The notes under the pieces are model-generated. The model was not told the origin of the DNA and did not search any database. It saw only the letters and a program-made list of their open reading frames with translations. Below, one piece after another: positions 40,537-48,571 of a stretch of 64,000 nucleotides of DNA. This stretch comes from an uncultured bacterium (GTDB lineage: Bacteria > Elusimicrobiota > Elusimicrobia > Elusimicrobiales > Elusimicrobiaceae). The translations under genes and the position numbers were made by a program. The stretch spans positions 44,387-108,386 of the forward strand of contig CASFFZ010000007.1 of assembly GCA_949294095.1 (NCBI GenBank), given 5' to 3'. The first letter of the stretch is position 1. Every line of letters starts with the position of its first letter.

Positions 40537-41955
40537 ATGGTTTGCTTTAAACAAAACGCCCGGAAGCTTCTTCCCGGCGTGGTGGCATTTGTATTGTTGT
40601 TTACTTCCGGCTGCAACTACCACGGCCGGATTAAGCGGGGCATTTACAAAACGCCTCCGTTTGACGACAAAATTGCCGCCAGCGTGATGGTGCCTTCAGA
40701 TAAATTTCTCCAACAGACTTTTACCTTTAAAGACGACAACCTGACCCCCATCCATTCCTATACCTTCCGCGTCAACGACGGCGCCGCCGTGGCCGCGGCG
40801 GACGCTTTGGGCACGCTCTTTTCGCAGGCGGACGTAAACGAGTACCGCTTTCGCCGCCAATATGATTATATTGCGGAGCTGGAGTATAAAGTAACCGAAG
40901 AAAACGACTTCTATTCTTCGCTGGAAGCGGAGGACGGCTTTCTCTGGGTGCGCAAGTACCGCGTTCCCAAATTTCATACGTTTACCGTGCTGACGCTGCG
41001 TGACCCGCACACCCGCCTGCCCCTTATTAAACTGGATGCCGACCGGGTGAGCTATCTGGAGTTTAACAATACCGCAATAGGGGCGTATTGGTTTAATAAA
41101 CTCACTTTTTCCGTCTTGTTTCCGCTGATTGCCCCCGTATACACTTCTTCGGCGGGGGGAAGCATCCGCCAAACGCTGGAAAACGACCTGCGCGCCTGCC
41201 TGCAGCAAATGATGAAAGAATTGGAAGAAAACCGCCTCTTGTTTCAGCCGGGCGTGTCGCCCGCTTTCGCCCGCAACGACCGCCGCTACCGCCCGTTTCT
41301 GGAAAAAACAACCTACGTGGAAACACCCAACGGCCACGGAACGGGGTTTTTTATCAGCCCGGACGGATATATGATTACCAACGCCCACGTGGTGCACGGC
41401 AACCGGGACGTGCGCTACTACCTGTATGAAGACCTTCCCTTTGAACCCCGCCGGGCGGAGCCGCCGTTTCGGTATGCGCGGGTCATCAAAGTAAATACGT
41501 CCCGCGATTTGGCGCTGTTGAAAGCGGAGGGGACTTTTCCCTATTTTAAGCTGGACGCAGACCGCTCCCACTATCAAACGGGGGATGCCGTATTTGCGGT
41601 GGGAAACCCGATGGAAGAATTTTGGAGCGTAAGCGAAGGAATAATCAGCGCCCTGAAAAACGAAAACGGGGTAGACGTCATCCAGTCCGACGTTGCCATC
41701 AACCGCGGCAACAGCGGCGGCCCGCTGGTGAACAAGAAAAACGGAAACGTGATCGGGGTAACCAGTTACGGATACAAAAATGCGGAAGCGTCCGGTTTAA
41801 ATTTTTCCATTTCCGCCTTTGAAGTAAAACGCACCCTGGGCATAGACCAACCGATAGACGAGGAAAAACTCCTTCGGGAAGAAATCGTATCCCGGCCCGC
41901 CGCGCCCCGAAAACAAAGCGCGCTGTATCAAGACGTCCAAAATTATGTAAAATAA
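40537..41955 (+). CDS. Lipoprotein with trypsin-like (S1C/HtrA-like) protease domain
   Basis: 472 residues. A lipoprotein signal ends at LLFTSGC (Cys near 27), so the protein is probably lipid-anchored. Residues 30-250 are an unknown beta-rich domain. The protease domain at about 265-440 has the full catalytic triad: H284 in TNAHVV, D324 in SRDLALL, and S393 in GNSGGPL. There is no PDZ domain after it, unlike DegP/DegS. The start without a ribosome binding site may be leaderless. It precedes accB by 47 bp. It may process or monitor envelope proteins; the N-terminal domain is not recognised. Confidence 0.87.
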   Translation: MVCFKQNARKLLPGVVAFVLLFTSGCNYHGRIKRGIYKTPPFDDKIAASVMVPSDKFLQQTFTFKDDNLTPIHSYTFRVNDGAAVAAADALGTLFSQADVNEYRFRRQYDYIAELEYKVTEENDFYSSLEAEDGFLWVRKYRVPKFHTFTVLTLRDPHTRLPLIKLDADRVSYLEFNNTAIGAYWFNKLTFSVLFPLIAPVYTSSAGGSIRQTLENDLRACLQQMMKELEENRLLFQPGVSPAFARNDRRYRPFLEKTTYVETPNGHGTGFFISPDGYMITNAHVVHGNRDVRYYLYEDLPFEPRRAEPPFRYARVIKVNTSRDLALLKAEGTFPYFKLDADRSHYQTGDAVFAVGNPMEEFWSVSEGIISALKNENGVDVIQSDVAINRGNSGGPLVNKKNGNVIGVTSYGYKNAEASGLNFSISAFEVKRTLGIDQPIDEEKLLREEIVSRPAAPRKQSALYQDVQNYVK

Positions 41956-42002
41956 ATAAAAGCAGTTTTGGTATCAATCAGAAACACGAGGTTATTTCTT
42001 TT

Positions 42003-42515
42003 ATGAAAAAAACAGCAACCAAAAAAACGGCTCCGGCCAAAAAAGCCAAAGCGGCTAAAACGCCCGCCGTGAAGGAATCCCCGATTTTAAAGGAAGTCAA
42101 ACAACTTTACGGTTTTATGCAGGACAACAACCTGGACACGATTGAATACGATCAAAAAGGGCTGTACCTGCGGCTGGTAAAAGCCAAACCCGCCATGGTG
42201 CCGGTTCCGGTAAGCGTGGGCGGAAGTGTTGCGGCTTCCGGTGCACATCCGGCCGTGCCCGCTCAGGAACAATACAAAGAAGTAATCAAATCCTCGTTGA
42301 TGGGCATCTTCTTCCGCGGTTCCACTCCTTCGGCTCCGCCCTTTGTAAAAGAAGGCGCCCGCGTGGAAAAAGGCGATGTGATCTGCCTGATTGAAGCGAT
42401 GAAAGTGTTTAACGAAATGCGCGCCGAATTTCCGTGCATCATCAAAAAAGTTTTGGTAGACAACGGCAAGCCCGTTAAACAAGGCGATGCGCTGTTTGCC
42501 ATTGAACGGGTATAA
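42003..42515 (+). CDS. accB: Biotin carboxyl carrier protein of acetyl-CoA carboxylase
   Basis: 170 residues. The C-terminal biotinyl domain has EAMKVFNEM with the biotinylated Lys near residue 139, and GDALFAIERV at the end. An upstream block (LKEVKQLYGFMQDNNLDTIEYDQKGLYLRLVK) matches the N-terminal region of bacterial AccB. The first 25 residues are Lys/Ala/Thr-rich (KKTATKKTAPAKKAKAAK), like the tail on PPDK in this window. accC, its usual partner, is not adjacent. The start has GAGG about 14 nt upstream. A small winged-helix gene follows after 2 bp. Confidence 0.9.
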   Translation: MKKTATKKTAPAKKAKAAKTPAVKESPILKEVKQLYGFMQDNNLDTIEYDQKGLYLRLVKAKPAMVPVPVSVGGSVAASGAHPAVPAQEQYKEVIKSSLMGIFFRGSTPSAPPFVKEGARVEKGDVICLIEAMKVFNEMRAEFPCIIKKVLVDNGKPVKQGDALFAIERV

Positions 42516-42517
42516 GT

Positions 42518-42772
42518 ATGACGCCGCTACAGGAAAATATCCAAACCGCCGTCTCCCGGATCACGGAGTATCTGACAGAACATCAAACGGCCTCTTCGTG
42601 GCAGCTTAAGATTATGTTCCGGCTGTCCAGCTCGGTGTTGTATTTGGCGCTGGGCGCCCTGTACAGCCAAGGTAAAATTTCCTTGGAAGCGGACGGCATT
42701 AACTACAACGTTACCTGGGGCCAAAAGCCTGCACCCGTGCCTCCGGCTGCGCCGATCGCGGAAAATATGTAA
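42518..42772 (+). CDS. Small winged-helix protein, 84 residues
   Basis: Residues 5-65 fit a compact winged-helix fold: helices with ITEYLTEHQTASSWQLKIMFRLSSSVLYLALGALYSQGKISLE, then a wing ending NYNVTWG. This resembles the DUF2582/winged-helix proteins found as small stand-alone genes in anaerobes. It could bind DNA or act as a protein adaptor. The Pro/Ala tail is low complexity. It is 2 bp from accB, so co-expression with biotin carrier protein is likely, and a terminator follows. Confidence 0.65.
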   Translation: MTPLQENIQTAVSRITEYLTEHQTASSWQLKIMFRLSSSVLYLALGALYSQGKISLEADGINYNVTWGQKPAPVPPAAPIAENM

Positions 42773-42776
42773 TTTT

Positions 42777-42803
42777 AAACCCCGCTTCCCAGCGGGGTTT
42801 TTT
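42777..42803 (+). terminator. Terminator of accB and the winged-helix gene
   Basis: AAACCCCGCT / AGCGGGGTTT stem with loop TCCC and a T run. Confidence 0.9.
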
Positions 42804-42838
42804 ATGGGTTTTACGCCAAAAGGCCTATTGATAAAATG

Positions 42839-42855
42839 GGCCTCTTGTCTCTTGT
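42839..42855 (+). promoter_or_regulatory. Shared upstream element, degenerate copy 3
   Basis: GGCCTCTTGTCTCTTGT matches the 17-bp core GGTCTTTTGACCCTTGT of the two perfect copies (33912 and 39383) at 13 positions. It lies 24 nt before a TATAGT -10 box (42880-42885) and upstream of a signal-peptide gene, as in the other copies. The four differences make it the weakest of the three. Confidence 0.35.
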
Positions 42856-42912
42856 GGGGGGATTCTGTAAAACTTAAAATATAGTTAAGCATAAAAAAGA
42901 GAGAATACCCCC

Positions 42913-43623
42913 ATGAAAAAAAGAAACGCGTTGATTGTTGTTTGTATGTTGCTTGCGGCCGGATGTTTCTCTTCGGCAGCGGCCCAAAAATTGCCTGTTG
43001 GCAGCAAAGGATTTGAAAGTTTGTCCCGCAGTATTTTTATGAAAGAAGGGGGATACAGCACCCATTTCCCTAAATTTTACAAAAATTTATCTTCTTCTTT
43101 GGGCAAACAAATGCTCAGCCGCTCGGAGCTGCGGGAATTAACCCGCATCTATCTTCATTCCCAAGTGCCCGTGCAAAGCGCCTACAATATGATGCAGTCC
43201 AAGGCCCAAGCGCATGCCCCTGCCGCCCTGCACCTGCCCAGCGACGTAGCGTTTATTTCGCTGGATAATATCAACGCCGTTTCCCGCGCCGTTTGGAAGC
43301 GGGACAACCTGGGCACAGATCAGGAATTGCAAAAACTCCAGCAGGTGTTGGTAAAATCGCTCTCAAAATATCCCTCCGTACAGCTGACGCTGAAAGAATT
43401 TTATTATATTGTTTCCAAATATACCTTTGAAGGCCCCAATTTTATAAAAGGCTTTTTGGAAACTTTGCCCAAACGCCAAGCCTTGACACGGGTGCAGCTA
43501 TCTAAAAAAGGGCAAGCGCCTTTAGACGTATTTGTATATCAGGATCAAGTTTCCAAAGCGGTGCAGCTGTACTATGCGGGGAAGCCCTTTCAAGTGGAAA
43601 AAGGGAACGTGGTGGAAAAATAA
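42913..43623 (+). CDS. Secreted protein of unknown function, 236 residues
   Basis: The N-terminus is an export signal: MKKRNALIVVCMLLAAGC followed by FSSAAAQ. It may be cut by signal peptidase at AAAQ or, since LLAAGC fits a lipobox, be lipidated at Cys18. The rest is a mixed helical domain with conserved-looking patches such as GGYSTHFPKFYKNLS and FYYIVSKYTFEGPNFI. No recognised family. It has its own promoter region with the shared upstream element and its own terminator. Confidence 0.72.
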   Translation: MKKRNALIVVCMLLAAGCFSSAAAQKLPVGSKGFESLSRSIFMKEGGYSTHFPKFYKNLSSSLGKQMLSRSELRELTRIYLHSQVPVQSAYNMMQSKAQAHAPAALHLPSDVAFISLDNINAVSRAVWKRDNLGTDQELQKLQQVLVKSLSKYPSVQLTLKEFYYIVSKYTFEGPNFIKGFLETLPKRQALTRVQLSKKGQAPLDVFVYQDQVSKAVQLYYAGKPFQVEKGNVVEK

Positions 43624-43639
43624 TTTTTGCTGGATTCAT

Positions 43640-43686
43640 CCCGCAGTCTTTTTCTCTTGGCAGAAAAGGACTGCGGGCCTTTTTAT
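43640..43686 (+). terminator. Terminator of the 236-residue protein gene
   Basis: CCCGCAGTC / GACTGCGGG stem with a 20-nt internal part and a following CCTTTTTA. Confidence 0.8.
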
Positions 43687-43737
43687 ACGTCTTTTTTATT
43701 TCGCTTGAGAAAACCCCAAATACTTCCTAAAAAAATG

Positions 43738-43743
43738 TAAAAT
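43738..43743 (+). promoter_or_regulatory. -10 box of the ftsK unit, probable leaderless start
   Basis: TAAAAT, then AAGAAT and the ftsK ATG at 43750. The 6-nt gap again leaves no ribosome binding site. Confidence 0.45.
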
Positions 43744-43749
43744 AAGAAT

Positions 43750-46059
43750 ATGCCAAAGTATTATTACGCCGCCAAAAAATCTAAAAAGAAAACGAAAAAA
43801 ACCTCTTCCCGCGCCTGGATGCGCACGGTATTATATATTTTAGCCGGCGCCCTGTGCCTGTGGTTATTCTGTATTCTGTGGTTTAACGTTTCCAAAGGCC
43901 CGGCGGGGGATGAAGTGTCCACTTACCTTTTCCAACTCTTGGGGCAGGGCTCGGGGCTGATTCCGCTGTTTTTGGCGTATTGGCTGATTCAAACCATCCG
44001 CAACAAAAGCACTTCCTTTTTATTTTTTCTGCTGGGTTCTTCGGTTACTTTGGCCGCTTTCTCCAGCCTGCTGACGCTTCTTAAACTTATTTTTACCGAC
44101 TCTCTTATCAGCGGCGGCAAGGCGGGGCAAACGCTTTTTTATGCGCTTAAAAGCGTCAGCGGGACGGTGGGAGCCACCGTATTTTCGCTGGCGTTGGCCT
44201 TGGTGGGCATTCATATGCTGTTTGCGATTCCGTGGGCGGTTATTTTGCAAAAAACGGTGGAGTTTATCCGCAACGATTTTAACGGCTGGATGGACGCCCG
44301 CGCCGAGCTGAAACAACGCGTCAGCGAAGGGCGTGCGGAGATAAAAGAAAAATCCGCCCAAGAACCGGCCCGCCCCGTGGCGGAAGAAATCCATCACGCG
44401 CCCGAAATTCACCGCTCCAAACCCGAAATCCGCCGCCCGGTGGCCGAGCAAATCACGCTGCCCCGCCGCGAAGAACTCTCCGCCCCGGTTCCGGCCCAAG
44501 ACGCCCAAACGCCCGACGGCGAAGAAACCGGCGAAGTGAAAAAATTTGATCCCAAAACATTCGTCCTTCCGCCCCTTAGCCTGCTGAACGACCCGGCGGG
44601 AGACGGCGTCGTCGGCCCGACGGACGAAGAAATCGCCCAAGCCACCCGCCGCCTGGAAGACACCTTAAAAAGCTTTGACATCCGCGCCAGCGTAACCGGC
44701 GTATCGCCGGGGCCGGTGGTAACCCGCTATGAAATCAAGCCCGACCCGGGCGTTACCATTGCCTCTATCACGGCCCGCACGCAGGACATTCAGGCCAGCA
44801 TGGAGGCGCGCGCCATCCGCGTACAGGCGCCCATTCCGGGCAAAAACGCCGTCGGGTTTGAAATTCCCAACGACCGCCCGGTCATGGTAACGATGAAAGA
44901 AATTTTGCAGTCGCCCGTGTACGCCTCTTCCAAAGCGGTGCTTCCCATTGCGCTGGGCCGCTACGCAGACGGCAACCCGGCCGGCTCCGCCGCCGAGAAA
45001 TGGCCGCATATTCTGATTGCCGGGGCCACCAACAGCGGTAAATCCATTTGTCTGCATACGATTATCATGTCGCTGATGTACAAACACCGCCCGGACGAAA
45101 TCAAATTTTTAATGATTGACCCCAAACGCGTGGAGCTGACGTTGTACGAAGGCATTCCGTACCTGTACGACCCCAAGACCTCTTGCGACGATGTGGACGT
45201 GGTAACCGACGCCAACGGCGCCGCCAAATCGCTGCAGATGCTGGTAAAAGTAATGGAAAAACGCCTGCAGATTATGCAGCTGGCCAAAGTGAAAAACATT
45301 GAAGGCTACAACCAGTGGGCCGCCCAAAATAACGAAGAAAAGATGTTCTACATCTTTGTGATTATTGACGAAATGGCCGACCTGATGCTCCAGACCAAAG
45401 CCTCTATTGAAGATTCCATCCAGCGCTTGGCGCAAATGGGGCGCGCGCTGGGCATACACCTCATTTTGTGCACGCAGCGGCCTTCGGTAAAAGTAATTAC
45501 CGGCGTGATTAAAGCCAACCTGCCTTCGCGCATTGCTTTACAGGTGGCGTCGTCTATTGACTCCAAAGTCATTTTGGATTCCACCGGCGCCGAAGATTTG
45601 CTGGGAAAAGGCGATATGCTCTTTCAAAGCACCTCGGACAAAACCCCGCTTCGCATCCAAGGGGCGTATGTATCCGAGAAAGAAATCAAAGCCGTGGCCG
45701 ATTTCCTGCGTGCGCAGGGCGGGCCCGACTATCCCGTTCAAATCGTAGCCGAACAAAACCCGCACCAACGCCCGCAGGACGGGCTGGGCGCCAGCCGCGA
45801 AGAATTAATCCAGGCGTTGAACTTAATCAAGGAACGCCGCCGCGTATCGCAGGATTTGTTAAAAGCGCATTTTGGTTCCAGCGCACGCGCCACCAATATG
45901 CTAAGCGTGCTGGAAATGAAAGGATATATTTCCAAACCGGAAGGCTCCAACCGCTGGGAAATCCATTATGAAATGATTGACCAAGCCTTGGAAGAATTAA
46001 ACTCCCTTCCGTACGACAAAAATTATCAGGAAGAAACCTATGAAACTGTCTATAAATAA
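43750..46059 (+). CDS. ftsK: DNA translocase FtsK
   Basis: 769 residues, shorter than E. coli FtsK because the linker is small (about 180-280). A basic start is followed by four membrane helices (about residues 20-180). The motor domain has the Walker A ILIAGATNSGKSI near 424-434, the FLMIDPKRVELTLYEG block, and FVIIDEMADLM. The DNA-reading gamma winged-helix domain closes the protein (RRRVSQDLLKAHFGSSARATNMLSVLE). FtsK moves the chromosome terminus through the closing septum and activates XerCD dimer resolution. It heads a long unit and overlaps the next gene by 20 bp. Confidence 0.96.
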   Translation: MPKYYYAAKKSKKKTKKTSSRAWMRTVLYILAGALCLWLFCILWFNVSKGPAGDEVSTYLFQLLGQGSGLIPLFLAYWLIQTIRNKSTSFLFFLLGSSVTLAAFSSLLTLLKLIFTDSLISGGKAGQTLFYALKSVSGTVGATVFSLALALVGIHMLFAIPWAVILQKTVEFIRNDFNGWMDARAELKQRVSEGRAEIKEKSAQEPARPVAEEIHHAPEIHRSKPEIRRPVAEQITLPRREELSAPVPAQDAQTPDGEETGEVKKFDPKTFVLPPLSLLNDPAGDGVVGPTDEEIAQATRRLEDTLKSFDIRASVTGVSPGPVVTRYEIKPDPGVTIASITARTQDIQASMEARAIRVQAPIPGKNAVGFEIPNDRPVMVTMKEILQSPVYASSKAVLPIALGRYADGNPAGSAAEKWPHILIAGATNSGKSICLHTIIMSLMYKHRPDEIKFLMIDPKRVELTLYEGIPYLYDPKTSCDDVDVVTDANGAAKSLQMLVKVMEKRLQIMQLAKVKNIEGYNQWAAQNNEEKMFYIFVIIDEMADLMLQTKASIEDSIQRLAQMGRALGIHLILCTQRPSVKVITGVIKANLPSRIALQVASSIDSKVILDSTGAEDLLGKGDMLFQSTSDKTPLRIQGAYVSEKEIKAVADFLRAQGGPDYPVQIVAEQNPHQRPQDGLGASREELIQALNLIKERRRVSQDLLKAHFGSSARATNMLSVLEMKGYISKPEGSNRWEIHYEMIDQALEELNSLPYDKNYQEETYETVYK

Positions 46060-46804
46060 CCCCCTGTGGGCGGTGGCTTGCGCCGCATTTGTATTGGCGG
46101 CCTGTTCCGATCAGCCCGAACCGAAAGAAACGGCCCCAGCCCCGGCCCAGCAGCCGGCGCCCCAAGTACAGCCGGTTCAACCCGCTCCTAAACCAGAGCC
46201 CGCCCCCGCACCCGCCGCCAAGCCCAAGCCGGCGCCGCTGCCCGACCTGACGGCCCAACAGCTGGCGGACAAGCTGAAACAATGGGACGAAAAATTGGCG
46301 TTGCTGCAAACCGATTTTATCCAAAACACTTCTTATGACGGCGTGGATGTAAGCCGCTCCCAAGGAAAATTATTTTACGACCGCGCCCAAAACCGCCTGC
46401 GCCTGGATACCCTCAGCCCGGACGGTTTCCTGGAGCAAACGGCCGTTACCGACAAAAAAGACATCGTCATTTTGGACGAAAACAACCAGCACGTCACCAC
46501 CCTTTCCTGGGCGGACTGGCAGCAAGGCCAGCCCAATCAAGCCCTGTTTGACTTCGGCAACTATACGGCCCTGCTTGAAAAGCATTCCGCCGCCGTCCAA
46601 AAGCAGGACGGGCAAACCGCCGTTTTGGTGCTTACGCCCAAAGAGGGGGAAGAATATACGCTGTATTTAACGCTTTCCAAGCGGGATTTTTTTCCGCAGG
46701 TCATTACCATTCAATCGGAACTGATGGTTACGCGGGCCGATTTAAAAAATACCCAAAAAAATAAACCGCTCCCGGCGGACGTATTCGGAGGATTTAGCAA
46801 ATGA
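46040..46804 (+). CDS. LolA-like lipoprotein carrier protein with a lipobox
   Basis: 254 residues. LolA normally carries lipoproteins through the periplasm to the outer membrane. Residues 80-254 have the LolA/LolB fold pattern: LQTDFIQNTSYDGVDVSRSQGKLFYDRAQNRLRLDT, then DFGNYTALLEK and FPQVITIQSELM. The N-terminus has LAACS, a lipobox, followed by a 45-residue Pro/Ala/Gln linker, so this one seems membrane-tethered instead of soluble. It may thus act more like LolB or a tethered carrier. It overlaps ftsK by 20 bp and pgsA by 4 bp. Confidence 0.78.
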   Translation: MKLSINNPLWAVACAAFVLAACSDQPEPKETAPAPAQQPAPQVQPVQPAPKPEPAPAPAAKPKPAPLPDLTAQQLADKLKQWDEKLALLQTDFIQNTSYDGVDVSRSQGKLFYDRAQNRLRLDTLSPDGFLEQTAVTDKKDIVILDENNQHVTTLSWADWQQGQPNQALFDFGNYTALLEKHSAAVQKQDGQTAVLVLTPKEGEEYTLYLTLSKRDFFPQVITIQSELMVTRADLKNTQKNKPLPADVFGGFSK

Positions 46805-47421
46805 TGACGCTGGCCAATAAAATTACCCTCACGCGCGCTGCGCTGTCTATCGTGATGTTTTTGTTTATCTTAATGCCGTTTGCCTGGTCGCGCCTTGTGG
46901 CGACGCTTATTTTTATTCTGGCCGCCAGCACCGACTGGGTGGACGGAAAAATCGCCCGCGAAACCAATACCATCACGCCCTTTGGCGCCATTGTAGACCC
47001 CTTTGTGGATAAAATACTGGTGGCGGCGGCTTTCTTTGCGTTTGTAGGCATTAAAGAACTGGACATCCCGATTTGGGCGGTATTCTTTATTCTGCTGCGC
47101 GAACTGATGATTTCCACCCTGCGCGTGATTGCCGCACTGGAAGGAAAAGTAATGGCGGCCGAACGGTGGGGAAAATTCAAAACCGTTATTCAAATGACCG
47201 CCGTGGGAACGATTTTCTTTGTGCTGGACGTATACCACCTGGCCCATATTTTGACGGGCGGCGCCAAAAGCGTGTGCATTATTCTTTTTATCACGCTTCA
47301 AAAAATTCCGTACGCCATTACCGCCATTGCGGCGGTGATTACGTGGATCAGCGCGATTTCGTATTTGAAAAATAACTGGGATTTGCTTAAAAAATCCTGG
47401 AGTTTGCCGGTATGCAAGTAA
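46801..47421 (+). CDS. pgsA: CDP-diacylglycerol--glycerol-3-phosphate 3-phosphatidyltransferase
   Basis: 206 residues, five or six membrane helices. The CDP-alcohol phosphotransferase motif is complete: DWVDGKIARETNTITPFGAIVDPFVD (D-G-x2-A-R-x8-G-x3-D-x3-D) near residues 40-65. It makes phosphatidylglycerol phosphate, the precursor of phosphatidylglycerol. The next gene, pgpA, overlaps it by 10 bp and removes the phosphate, so the two steps of the pathway are coupled. The third protein of this family type could be a different CDP-alcohol transferase, but the pgpA neighbour supports pgsA. Confidence 0.93.
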   Translation: MMTLANKITLTRAALSIVMFLFILMPFAWSRLVATLIFILAASTDWVDGKIARETNTITPFGAIVDPFVDKILVAAAFFAFVGIKELDIPIWAVFFILLRELMISTLRVIAALEGKVMAAERWGKFKTVIQMTAVGTIFFVLDVYHLAHILTGGAKSVCIILFITLQKIPYAITAIAAVITWISAISYLKNNWDLLKKSWSLPVCK

Positions 47422-47900
47422 TCATTCGGGCGTTGGCGACGGGGCTGTTTGTAAGCTATCTGCCGCCGCTGGTATTTAAATATAAAAAAAATACGGGGGC
47501 CGGCTTTTTGGGTACGCTGTGGGGGGTGGCGCTGGTGCTGGTTTTCCCCCGGGATGCGATGCTCTACCTGATTGCCATGCTGGCGTTTTGGGTATTTGCC
47601 GTAATTATTTGTAAAAAAGTACAATTTAAAGGGTATACGGGGCACGATAATCCCAAAATTATTATTGACGAAATGGCCGGCTATATTACCGCCATGGCCT
47701 TTTTGCCCCGCACTTGGCCGTACGTAGCGGCGGCGTTTGTGCTGTTTCGTACGTTTGACACGCTAAAGCCGTGGCTGGTTAAAACGTTTGACCGGATGGA
47801 AAACGCCTTCGGCGTAGTGTTTGACGATGTGGCCGGCGGACTGATGGCCAACATCTTAATTCAGCTTTTTATTATATTTTTTGTAAAGGGGCAACCCTAA
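47412..47900 (+). CDS. pgpA: Phosphatidylglycerophosphatase A
   Basis: 162-residue membrane enzyme that dephosphorylates phosphatidylglycerol phosphate. PgpA landmarks are GTLWGVAL, the metal-binding DNPKIIIDEMAGYITAM, LFRTFDTLKPWLV and the C-terminal DDVAGGLMAN. Three or four membrane helices. It overlaps pgsA by 10 bp; exbB follows after 14 bp with an AAGGAG site. Confidence 0.93.
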   Translation: MQVIIRALATGLFVSYLPPLVFKYKKNTGAGFLGTLWGVALVLVFPRDAMLYLIAMLAFWVFAVIICKKVQFKGYTGHDNPKIIIDEMAGYITAMAFLPRTWPYVAAAFVLFRTFDTLKPWLVKTFDRMENAFGVVFDDVAGGLMANILIQLFIIFFVKGQP

Positions 47901-47914
47901 GGAGATTATAAAAT

Positions 47915-48568
47915 ATGGACTTTTCCAACATGACCAACGTGCGCGAGCTTTTAGCCGCCGGCGGGCCGGTATTAATTTTATTGTTGCTGCTGTCGGTATA
48001 TTCCATTTCCGTCATTTTGGAACGCTTTTTTAAATTGCGTTCTTCCATTTCGCTCTCACGCAAGCTGCTTGCCTACTGCCGCCATCCCATCCGCTCGGAA
48101 AATTACCAAAAAGTGGAAGACGCCTGCCATAAAGACATCGTCAAAAATACGCCCGCCGCGGCCCTGATTTTGCGCCTCGTGCGCGAACGCCACCGCTCGG
48201 ACGCCGAATTGGAAAAAATCTCCGATTCCATTATTGACTGGGAAATTTCCAAACTCCAGCGCCGCCTGACCGTACTGGGTACCTTAGGCAGCATTACCCC
48301 GTTTATCGGGCTGTTCGGCACGGTCATCGGCGTGATGCACGCGTTTAAAGATTTGGCTTCCACCACCGCCGCGGGAGCGGGGGCTTCCGTCGTGGCGGCC
48401 GGCATTGCAGAAGCGCTTATCAACACGGCGGCCGGCTTGTTTGTGGCTATTCCGGCCGTAATCGCCTACAACTACTTCCTTTCCAAAACCAACTATTTTG
48501 CCAAGGAGCTGGAAAGCGCGGCCAACGAAATCATCTACCGCCATAACGACGAATCCGGCGAGTTTTAA
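47915..48568 (+). CDS. ExbB/TolQ/MotA-family proton channel protein
   Basis: 217 residues with three membrane helices: about 15-37, then after a cytoplasmic region two near 125-150 and 165-190. The family core is LGTLGSITPFIGLFGTVIGVMHAF and AEALINTAAGLFVAIPAVIAYNYF. With ExbD/TolR it forms the proton-driven motor that energises TonB or TolA. The downstream genes are ExbD-like and TonB-like. Whether this is the Exb or the Tol system cannot be decided; tolB and pal are not here. Confidence 0.92.
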   Translation: MDFSNMTNVRELLAAGGPVLILLLLLSVYSISVILERFFKLRSSISLSRKLLAYCRHPIRSENYQKVEDACHKDIVKNTPAAALILRLVRERHRSDAELEKISDSIIDWEISKLQRRLTVLGTLGSITPFIGLFGTVIGVMHAFKDLASTTAAGAGASVVAAGIAEALINTAAGLFVAIPAVIAYNYFLSKTNYFAKELESAANEIIYRHNDESGEF

Positions 48569-48571
48569 GCT

